Origin: Globodera rostochiensis
Taxonomy: Eukaryota; Nematoda; Chromadorea; Rhabditida; Heteroderidae
Reading direction: 5' to 3'
DNA: 64,000 bases
Assembly (NCBI GenBank): GCA_018350325.1
Contig: JAEVLN010000027.1
Span: 682,001 to 746,000 of the forward strand
A program made the translations under genes and the position numbers. The number at the start of each line of letters is the position of its first letter. The first letter of the stretch is position 1. The notes under the pieces are model-generated. The model had not been told where the DNA came from and did no database searches. It saw only the letters and a list, made by a program, of their open reading frames with translations. Of the stretch, positions 10,253 to 18,097 are shown piece by piece.

Positions 10253-13200
10253 GGATAAGGAGGGGGGAATTCAGCAGAAACGAATTTAAGGGCTCGTTTC
10301 CCCATTAAAGCGGCGATTAACTCCAGCCTTGGGATGGTCAGCCTTTCACCACTCCCCTTTTTGGTTGGTTTTACCTTAACCTTACAAAAGATAAGGGCGG
10401 TGGTGGCAAGTGGGGTGGCGGGGTGTGAGGTTCGGAGGTAAATCGACGCACACATGGCCAGGCCGGAGGCGTCTGTGAAACAGTGCAGTTGGAACCGGCA
10501 AGACGGGGAGGGGTGGCTGGAAATGCCCCGGGGAACGAGGACGGAAGCCTTGGTGGGCCAAGGTTTGAAGAGGGCGTCCCACTTTTCTTCCAAGTGTGGG
10601 GGTAGGGGGTCGTCCCATTTTAAATTTTCGTGCCACAGTGATTGAAGAAATAATTTTGGGGCAAGTAAGACGGGCTGAATCAAGCCAAGGGGGTCGTAAA
10701 TTTCAGCAATAAAAGTTAAAAGTGTGCGTTTGGTCACGACAAAAGGGGAGGACGGGGGGCTAACATGAAAGACCAGATTGTCCGCGTCGGTGGCCCAATC
10801 GATGCCCAAAAATTTCTGAGAAAAGCCGGACAGGCGGCGGTCCTGTGCGACCAGGGCCAAACATTTGGGAGAGTTGCTGCAAAATTCTCGAAGGTTCATG
10901 TTTGCCGATTGGAATAATGAAATGGCTGATGAGCATTTTTCCTGGCCCTCAGCTGGGGATTCGGCGGAAAGGAACACGTTGTCCACATAAATATTAGATG
11001 AAATTTCGGCCGAAAGGGGGGATGGCTTCAGTGATAAGTGGTGGAGTATGGTCGCCCCTAATAAGAAGGGGGAACACGTTAAGCCGAATGGGACGCGGGC
11101 AAAGCGGAATATTTGCAAATTTTCATACGAAAGAGGGAGGGCGGGGTCCTTAAGCCACAAAAAACGGGTACAATCTCGATGGGAGGGATGGATTGCTATT
11201 TGGAGGAATGCCTTCTCGATATCCGCGGTTATGGCAAACATCGGGAGGCGAAACCGAATGAGTTGGCCCACGAGTTGGGGTAGAATGACCGGGCCTGCGT
11301 GGAGACAATCGTTCAGAGCCAACTCGGTTGGGATTTTGGCGGAGCCATCGTAAACGATCCGCACTTTCCCCTTTTCTTCGTTGACGACCGCATGGTGGGG
11401 GAGGTAATGCAATGGCGGAGAAAATTTGTGGTGATTTTCTATCGGTTCGATCACGCGAAGGGTTTTCTGAGTTTGAATGATTTCGTTATATTTGGACAAC
11501 AGTGAGGGGGTTTTTGAAAGGGAGGAAAGCGTGTTGCGGAGCCGGCCCCAACACAACCCAAAATTTGTGGGCAAGGAGAGGGTGGAGGGCGGGTTGATGA
11601 AGGGGAACTTGACTTGGTAACGGTTTTCGGCGAATTCGATTTCGTCTGTGAATTTCTGGAGAACAGAGGCATCGGAGAGGGGCTCCAGGGGGTCAGTAAT
11701 ACCGATATTTTCCAAGGAGAAAAAATCCGCTGGGGCTAAGGGGAGCTGGGTGCTAAAATTTGAAATCTGAGTGGTTGGACTAACCGTATTCGGGGGACAG
11801 GGGGAGGCTCTTCCCGCAATCAGGGGGCCCAAATTTGTTTGGATGAGATGGTGGCCGGAGGGGAGGCGGCCTGTGGGGATTGGTTCGAGTTCGTAATAAT
11901 AGTCGCTCCCCAATAGAATGACGGGACGGGCGGTCACAAGGTTGGGGAGCAGGTCCCGACAGTCAAGGAGTTCGGGGGTAAAGGGCACGAATTGGGTGGG
12001 CTGGGTAAGGTGTTGGACGGCGTTAGCCTTGACAATTAATGACTTTCCATTTAACATTCGGATGCCGAAACGGGTCGAAAAGGAGGGGAGGGTCTTACAC
12101 TCCGGGGAATTAAAGACGCCCAAACAAATAGAGGTGGGGGTCAAGGTCAGCTTCACCGCCTCCGCTGCCTGAGAAGAAATGTAGGAATTAGTGCTGCCGT
12201 CGTCCAGCAAAAGGACGCCGCTTTGGGATAGTGTCTCATTTTCGGGATTGAAAAACGTGACACGGACACATTTTAAAAGGACCGGGGGAGATTGGGTGAG
12301 GGGTTGGGCTGATTTGATGCTGGACGTGTTGGTTTGGGAAGGGTTCACGTTTGACCGGTCCGTCTGTCCCGAGTGAGTGGAGGACGGGGCCGACGGGGAG
12401 GGCGCCGTCTGGGCCTGGGGGTTGAGGAGGGGAGTTGGGGGAAATGGGAGTGACAGGGGCATACTGCTCGAACAGGCCCAGTTGTTGGTCCGTGGGGGGG
12501 CCTCGTTCGGGCTGTGAGGCTCCCGCTGAGCCGCGTAATGAGCATAAAGGGAGGATTGTGGGGGTAATGAGCGGTTCTGGCGGGTGCAGAGCGCGCGGGG
12601 GTGGGGGCCTTTACAAATTGGGCAAGTGGCTGGTTGCGGACATTGGTTGGCAAAATGCCCCGCTTTTAAGCATTTATAGCAGCGGCGGAGGAGTCTGAGG
12701 CGTTCGGAGCGGGATTTTGGGTCATTGTACTGGGGGCAACTCGATGAAAAATGGGCGGGATTGTTACAAAACAGACACGGTAATGAGGGTTTAGGCCTTT
12801 GTTGAGAAGGGCCGAATTTTCCCCGCTGGGTATTGAATGTGAGGGTGGGCCCTGAAGGTTGGTCAAAAGAGGGAGAGGGGTGGGCATGGCCGCCGGGGTT
12901 GGGGCTGTAGGGAGGCCTCGCCGGCGAGGATTTCGGCTGCAGGCAGTCGATCTGCTCCTTCCGCCGGAGAATGGTTCGCAGACGGTCCTTGAGCTTATTA
13001 GAAGACCAATCCGCTTCTTCCTCCTTTGCTTTAAAAATTTCATCCAGCACGAAGCGGGGAAGCCGCTGCTCCACTTCCATTTGGAAGGGGGTGGTGTCGT
13101 AAGATTGATTTTGTTGGCTCATTTGCACACATATGCACTCGATTTGGTCGAGGAGGGAGCGGAGGTCGGGACAAAAGGAATCGCCGCCTCGGACGCGGGG

Positions 13201-13902
13201 CAATTTCCGAAGGGAGTTGTGGAGGGACCGCGCGACGTCCTCCGGATTATCGTAACTTTTCTTCAACAACGCTAACGCGCTCGAATAGGAGAGATCCGAA
13301 ATGGGAAGGGGGCTTATGAGCGTTAGAGGGGGGCCGGATAAGCACTGCTTTAAATAGGTAAATTTAATGGAATCGGTGAGGGGGAGGTCGTCAACACTGG
13401 ACTTAAAGGAGTTCCAAAAGGATTGGTATTGGACACAGTCGCCCGAAAATTTGGGGAGTTCGGTTTTTGGAAGGTGGATAACAGAGTCATTCATATTAGT
13501 GGAGGCGGGGCGCGGGGTACTTTGGGGGATGGCGGCTTCCAACGACCGGCGTTGGGAGCGCATGGTGCGAGAATAATCCCGAAGGCGCTTCAATGTTTGG
13601 GGGTAGGGGTTGGCTGCGACGAAGTCATCGAAGAGTGTGTTGTCCTGTATCCGCTCTGCTCCGGTCATATTCGTGCGCAATGCCATCCATTTGTCGACGG
13701 GATCCGCGATCTGCGCCGTGATTTCCCGCGTGTACGTGTCCTCGTCCGCCAAGTCGCGGAGACAGTTTTGGATGAGACAAGAGAATTCCGCCTCGGTTTG
13801 CCCTGGGGAACGGGCGGGGACGGGGAAAGTCCGTGAGTCGTTCAAAATTTCGAGGGCCTCAGCGTGGGCGATGGAAATGGTGGCCCGGAAATGGGCGCTC
13901 AT
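10210..13902 (-). CDS. BEL/Pao Gag-Pol: Gag, protease, reverse transcriptase, RNase H start
   Basis: 1230 residues. Residues 1-330 are Gag of the DUF1759 type, with LPKTELPKFSGDCVQYQSFW and LKQCLSGPP. Near 375-445 are two CCHC-like knuckles, CLFCNNPAHFSSSC and CYKCLKAGHFANQC, then CPICKGPH. The aspartic protease follows with LLDDGSTNSYIS. RT carries KVRIVYDGSAK, the catalytic FAITADIEKAFLQI, and IYVDN in place of the usual YVDD. RNase H begins CFTDASGLAM. The ATG at 13902 lies 48 bases inside the right LTR. The end at 10210 is caused by a frame change in a C-run rather than a natural stop. Confidence 0.92.
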   Translation of the reverse strand: MSAHFRATISIAHAEALEILNDSRTFPVPARSPGQTEAEFSCLIQNCLRDLADEDTYTREITAQIADPVDKWMALRTNMTGAERIQDNTLFDDFVAANPYPQTLKRLRDYSRTMRSQRRSLEAAIPQSTPRPASTNMNDSVIHLPKTELPKFSGDCVQYQSFWNSFKSSVDDLPLTDSIKFTYLKQCLSGPPLTLISPLPISDLSYSSALALLKKSYDNPEDVARSLHNSLRKLPRVRGGDSFCPDLRSLLDQIECICVQMSQQNQSYDTTPFQMEVEQRLPRFVLDEIFKAKEEEADWSSNKLKDRLRTILRRKEQIDCLQPKSSPARPPYSPNPGGHAHPSPSFDQPSGPTLTFNTQRGKFGPSQQRPKPSLPCLFCNNPAHFSSSCPQYNDPKSRSERLRLLRRCYKCLKAGHFANQCPQPATCPICKGPHPRALCTRQNRSLPPQSSLYAHYAAQREPHSPNEAPPRTNNWACSSSMPLSLPFPPTPLLNPQAQTAPSPSAPSSTHSGQTDRSNVNPSQTNTSSIKSAQPLTQSPPVLLKCVRVTFFNPENETLSQSGVLLLDDGSTNSYISSQAAEAVKLTLTPTSICLGVFNSPECKTLPSFSTRFGIRMLNGKSLIVKANAVQHLTQPTQFVPFTPELLDCRDLLPNLVTARPVILLGSDYYYELEPIPTGRLPSGHHLIQTNLGPLIAGRASPCPPNTVSPTTQISNFSTQLPLAPADFFSLENIGITDPLEPLSDASVLQKFTDEIEFAENRYQVKFPFINPPSTLSLPTNFGLCWGRLRNTLSSLSKTPSLLSKYNEIIQTQKTLRVIEPIENHHKFSPPLHYLPHHAVVNEEKGKVRIVYDGSAKIPTELALNDCLHAGPVILPQLVGQLIRFRLPMFAITADIEKAFLQIAIHPSHRDCTRFLWLKDPALPLSYENLQIFRFARVPFGLTCSPFLLGATILHHLSLKPSPLSAEISSNIYVDNVFLSAESPAEGQEKCSSAISLFQSANMNLREFCSNSPKCLALVAQDRRLSGFSQKFLGIDWATDADNLVFHVSPPSSPFVVTKRTLLTFIAEIYDPLGLIQPVLLAPKLFLQSLWHENLKWDDPLPPHLEEKWDALFKPWPTKASVLVPRGISSHPSPSCRFQLHCFTDASGLAMCASIYLRTSHPATPLATTALIFCKVKVKPTKKGSGERLTIPRLELIAALMGKRALKFVSAEFPPPYPWTPRLICGRIRQL

Positions 13903-13949
13903 TTCGGCTCAAAGGAACAGAGAATGGGAAGCGGGATTCCCGGCCGTTG

Positions 13950-14331
13950 TGTCGTGATTGGGACGGGACCACAATCCGAATACCTGACTTTCACACTTTA
14001 ATTCTCCAACTCCAATTAGAACTCTTTATTCTCTTTCTCCCTTGGGAAACGGTTATGCACGGGAAAACGATGATCTCCGGAGTAAAACTGTTGTGGCGTT
14101 GGTCGGGAGAAAAACATATGGAATGGTGTGGGGGGCACTCGGACTCGGGCGGATTCCTGGGGGAGGGTAGATCAGTGGGGGTGATAAGAAGGGGAGGGTC
14201 GGCCCAAGAGTCCCGGGAACGGCGACGGGGAGGAAAGGCCGACGAAGAGAGACGGAAAAGCGGGGTGATGAAGGGCGGGAAAGGGCCGGGCGGGGGGGGC
14301 GGAAGGAGGACAATTCTCGCTCAATGCGACA
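13950..14331 (-). repeat. BEL/Pao 5' LTR (right copy)
   Basis: 382 bp, TGTCG...CGACA, paired with 6091-6474. Just inside it, minus-strand GGCCGGGAATC resembles the complement of a tRNA T-arm, but there is no TGG next to the LTR, so a standard primer-binding site is not evident. Confidence 0.92.
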
Positions 14332-14672
14332 CCGTCCTCCAAACGGACCGCTCTCCAAAACGGCACATTTCTGCTGGCACACTAAATTAAAATGAAATAA
14401 ATGATTATTACCACCTAACTTTTTTTTCCTAAAACTTGGTTTCTTCAAAAAAGAAAATTGACACGTGGAACAAAATGTGCCGGCAAAATGCCGTCAAATT
14501 CACTGCGTACAAACCTGCATTTCAAGCGCCCGTCGCTGTCCATGTCGGTCGACGGCATTTTCGGCCAAAAATGAGGACGGAAGCGATGCCCCTATAAAAA
14601 TAAAGATAAAAAACATAAAAAAACTCTTAAAAACAAACCTACAGCCTGAAAAAGTTGACCTCGCGTGCTCAT
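14332..14672 (-). pseudogene. 5' exons of the death-domain/SEFIR adaptor gene
   Basis: Minus strand. A plausible start ATG at 14672 opens MSTRGQLFQAVG, spliced (donor GTTTGT near 14640) to an exon LPSSFLAENAVDRHGQRRAL. This joins in phase 0 to the exon NVPFWRAVRLED, which is cut at the BEL target site. After the element the same frame continues GQAIELEPNYAKMG at 6090. Removing the 8.24-kb element and one CCGT therefore keeps one frame, good evidence that the insertion is in an exon. The start exon is less certain than the interrupted exon. Confidence 0.5.
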
Positions 14673-15061
14673 CACCAGATTTTCTTCTCCGGCAGCAGCA
14701 TGGCCGTGGTCTCAGCGTGAAAATTTCCGACACGTCACTGCGGCGCTCTCTTCTGGCAACACTTTGGCGCAGTCCAGTTGGGATTGGATTCAAAACAAAT
14801 TCAAACATCTCGGCAACCCGTTGTGCTCGCAAATCGTACCTTCATTTTTGTTGGCATGCGCAATGCCACATTCACTAACGGTGGGCCTTCGGGGACCATT
14901 TTTGCCCTAAGACTCTGATCAGAATCTCGACAAACTTCGATATTTTGTCGATGTTTTTTGACTTTTTCTCAAGAATTTTTCTGTAAATTCCAAAATCTCC
15001 GAAATCATTCCATTTAGGCATTAAAATAATTCAAAATTATTTGGATTTTAGATAAAATTTG

Positions 15062-15200
15062 GTTCGGCGGCGTTTCGCGCATTCGAACTTTTGCGTCCGC
15101 CGATTTGGCGGCATTCCATTTGGAGCAGCGCCGCGGCATTCATCACCAATTGCTGCTGCTTCCAACGATCGAACGCCAATGCGTCAAAACAGCGCCGCAT
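15062..15200. repeat. Direct repeat, copy 1 (with 15985-16116)
   Basis: About 135 bp containing CATTCGAACTTTTGCGTCCG and GCCAATGCGTCAAAACAGCG. The plus frame reads IRTFASADLAAFHLEQRR...LPTIERQC and stays open, so it may be an exon of the gene that follows. The second copy has length changes that alter that frame. Confidence 0.7.
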
Positions 15201-15296
15201 ATTTCGCATGATCAATCAATAATAGTTGATCAGGATCTGTGACTTATTTATAACGATCAGTCAGTGTCTGATCAAATTAATTCATTCATTACACAG

Positions 15297-15967
15297 AAAT
15301 TGTGACGCTCGACAATCTCCGTCAGTTTTTGAGGAAGCTGGACGAAATGTTTGTCGGGTCGTGCAACATTTTCATGGATGCACTGCTCGAGAACGACGAA
15401 CGCTGTCTGCAGACAATGGGCGCAATTCAACGGCTCAACTCGAACACAAACACAAAGTTGGAAGTGCCAACAGCGCTTGCGCCGGACATTTTGGCACTTT
15501 CATTGCTGCGCAAAATTCATTTTAACCCGCTGGTAGGGGGGGGGGGGATTTTAAATTCCTGATCAGTTTTTATCCGAAGTGATCAGATGCAATTTTTTTA
15601 GGTTGTGAACGATTGGGTGAGCTCCGAGCCCGAACTGTCCTTCGTGTTCCTCAAGCAGTTCAGCCGTCGACTTGCCCACCTGCAACCACATGAACTGCTC
15701 CAACTTTGTGTCGCCTTCGTCAAAATGCCAAACTCCGAAAGTGCCGTTGCTGCTGAATGCCGTTTTGAGATTGTCCGCCAACCAACAAATTCGTCAACAA
15801 CAACAGCGCAGCAGCACAATGACAACGACCACAATTTTATGCATTTTGAAATTGAAGAATTGCACGGGCAGCAAATTGTGCGCAAAAGTGTTGCATCCCA
15901 ACAAAAACAAACGTATGAAATGCCGCGGCACTTTCTGATTCATGCACCAGAAATTCTCAAGTTTTAA
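15297..15967 (+). CDS. Unrecognised two-exon protein, LRQFLRKLDEMF...FLKQFSRRL
   Basis: Exon 15297-15532 (acceptor TTACACAG) reads IVTLDNLRQFLRKLDEMF to LLRKIHFNPL. The donor GTAGGG and acceptor TTTTTTTAG give exon 15602-15967, VVNDWVSSEPELSFVFLKQF, SRRLAHLQPHELLQLCVAF, then a Gln/Thr/Asn-rich stretch, ending at a stop. Joined phase is 0. The helical, Leu-rich pattern weakly recalls helical-repeat (FASTK-like) proteins but I cannot assign a family. An upstream exon may lie in the direct repeat 15062-15200. The short intron has a G10 run. Confidence 0.45.
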
Positions 15968-15984
15968 GATTTCCTTACGGAATT

Positions 15985-16116
15985 GGGCATTCGAACTTTT
16001 GCGTCCGCCGATTTGGCGGCATTCCATTATGAGCAGCGCCGGCGGCATTCATCACCAATTGCTGCTTCCGACGATCGGACGCCAATGCGTCAAAACAGCG
16101 CCGCAAATTTTGCATA
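15985..16116. repeat. Direct repeat, copy 2 (with 15062-15200)
   Basis: Near-identical to copy 1 except for small indels. It follows the stop of the 15297-15967 gene, so the gene is flanked by the two copies in the same orientation. Confidence 0.7.
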
Positions 16117-16261
16117 AGGCCTCACTTTGACCGGATTTCACGAAAACAGTGAAGGTTCGTCCCCCCCTCCCCCCCCCCCAATTTTTTATGGAATCGATCA
16201 GTGTCTAATCAAAAAGCGACCGATTGCGAATAAAAATGTTTTTTTAGTTTCAAATGTTTAC

Positions 16262-16718
16262 GGCGCGGGCGGTCCTTCTCCATTTGTGTTCGTCTCCCGC
16301 CTCCGGGGTCCCATGGCCCATGCTCACGCCACCAAAGGCGATTTCCTCCGCGCAGCGTCCGCCCAGCTGGACCCGGAGCATTGCGGTCAGCTGTGCTCGC
16401 GTCAGCTGCCACGGCCATTCGCTGCGGGTGAGGCCGTCGGTCGTCTCGGCAGGCACGACGGTCGTCTGGATTAATAGGTGCTTACTTTTTTGTTTGGGGC
16501 CCAAAAAACATTTTTTCAAAAAGTAATCTTACGCTTTCCAGCACTCCCGCCGCCCTCTGGTTCCACAGCAGGAAACAATGGCCGGTCTCGTGGATCGTGA
16601 CCCGGCATTTGTTGTAGGCCGGGTCCCAGGCCAGGGCCAAGCGCTCCAAGCGCTTAAATTCGGCCTCCTGCCTCGCGCGCAGCCTTGCGGCTCTTTGACG
16701 TGCGTTCGGTCGTGCCAT
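16262..16718 (-). CDS. Short M41 (FtsH-type) metallopeptidase-like protein
   Basis: Exon 16533-16718 starts ATG and has a basic N-terminus (MARPNARQRAARLRARQEAE), then CRVTIHETGHCFLLW, with an HExxH zinc site. Donor GTAAGA and acceptor AATCCAG lead in phase 0 to exon 16262-16465: TRAQLTAMLRVQLGGRCAEE, IAFGG, then GDEHKWRRTARAV. The LGGRxAEExxFGG and D...(A)T..AR elements are M41 landmarks following the HExxH. A donor GTAAAC follows, so more exons are expected; I could not find them. There is no AAA ATPase module upstream: the ATG is about 40 residues before HETGH. It is either a peptidase-only relative or a gene fragment with a chance start. Confidence 0.6.
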
Positions 16719-16739
16719 TTAAAAGTGATTTATCTATAA

Positions 16740-17070
16740 TTAAGGGTTTTAGGACAACAATGCTTAGGATTGGCTAAAATTGGGGGGGGGGGGGATGGCT
16801 TGGCACTGCTCTGAAGTTCTCGATCAACGTTTTAAAGAGTCTCGAAATTTTAATATTGTTTTATTAAATTTGTTTTGGCGTTATGCACTTGAAGAGATTT
16901 TAAAAATTGTTGTTTAATATTTGTTATTTTTTTACTGTTGTATTTTGACAAAAAAACTAGTTCGGATGTTTAAAAGATCAGCTTTAAGTCTTGATGGTGT
17001 ATGCTAAAATATTAGGAAATAGAATTCAAGTGAATAATTTTGATTAAAATCGATTTTCAATATTAATATT
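16740..17070. other. Intergenic, AT-rich
   Basis: No gene seen. Contains a G10-12 run near 16785. Confidence 0.4.
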
Positions 17071-17076
17071 TGTCTG

Positions 17077-17303
17077 CGCCGAACTAATATTTTTTGTATT
17101 GGCGCCGAACTGGTCGCGCCGAAACGAGCGGCGCCGAAACGAGACCGCGCCGAAACGGTACGGCGCCGAAAAAACGGCGCCGAACTGATCGCGCCGAACT
17201 GGTCGCGCCGAAACGACCCCGACCGGATTTTTTTTCCTCAAAAAATATTTCGGGGGGGGGCCTGGCCCCCTTGGCCCCCCCCCCCTAGTTACGGGCCTGT
17301 CGG
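17077..17303. repeat. GCGCCGAA short degenerate tandem array plus poly-G/C element end
   Basis: The octamer GCGCCGAA occurs nine times between about 17077 and 17216, separated by 4-24 bases, with alternating followers CTGGTC and ACGA. It is followed by a G8 run, CCTGGCCCCC, a C-run and TAGTTACGGGCCTG. That terminus is similar to the CAGGGCCGTAACCAGAG at 28944, suggesting an hAT-like terminal inverted repeat. Confidence 0.65.
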
Positions 17304-18090
17304 CATTAGGCTTACAAATTAGAGTGGAGTCGATTGGTATATGTTTGGGCCATTCGTTTCTGGGCTCTATGATCAACGTTTTCTGCACTCTTTTTTATTA
17401 AACGATAATACAAAAAAATGCAAAAATGAATCGTTGTCAGGTTGGCCATAATACCTTATTTATCAGGTTTTTCCTGCTTTTTTGGAAGTTTTCCTGATTT
17501 TTCAAAATTTGGAATTTTTCACTGAAATTCCCAAAAAAATTTAGAAACATTGGCAGATTTCGTTAATTTTTGACCAAATTTCTTAAACACGCCTAAAAAT
17601 TATTTTTGGGTTTTTTACTGATTTTGCGTAGGCTGTTGGTCCTGGTTTTGGGGTTTCCACAACAACATTTGTTTACTCTCTCTGCCCCTTTGACCCGTCA
17701 ATTAATTCACTTCTCTGCTGCTGTTTTCTCTCCACACATATTTTTCAAATTTAATATCGATCGCTTCTTGCTTTTCCTTCTGTTTCGTCGGCAATCCTTA
17801 TGAATTTGGGTACCGACGGAAAAAATTTTAAAATGCGGAAAGCATGTTTTCTAGGGTGAAAATATGAGTAGAACACGAATCCGAGCTCGGATTTATTCAT
17901 TCTTAAAAACTTTTGCCATTTTAGAAAATCAAATTTCGAATTTTTTAATAAATAAACATGCCAATTTCGACCGAATCAATCAATGGAGGGGGGGACACAA
18001 CAACTGATCAGGGTAACAAATTCGTTTTGTAAATCTTAGGGGTCAATTTTTGTGTTATATCCAAGATTGATGAGAGATTTGCTATAAAAT
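17304..18090. other. Intergenic, AT-rich
   Basis: No supported gene. A short plus-strand frame at 17606-17803 is hydrophobic and repetitive in composition and is not called. Confidence 0.4.
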
Positions 18091-18097
18091 TTTAAAA

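Larger units (their letters stand above)
6091..14331 (-). mobile_element. Complete BEL/Pao LTR retrotransposon (8.24 kb)
   Basis: Two near-identical LTRs bound the element. Both start TGTCG and end CGACA. The flanking bases are CCGT at 6087-6090 and CCGT at 14332-14335, a 4-bp target duplication. Coding is on the minus strand: Gag with two zinc knuckles, protease, RT with YVDN, RNase H, integrase, then two extra frames in the env position. Order and RT type are BEL/Pao. The LTRs differ slightly, mostly in a G-run. Pol is broken by frame changes at homopolymers, so this copy is either recently dead or mis-sequenced there. Confidence 0.92.

Noticed and set aside
17094..17388. Arg-rich frames over the GCGCCGAA array
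   Set aside because: Repeat-derived; no splice or start support.
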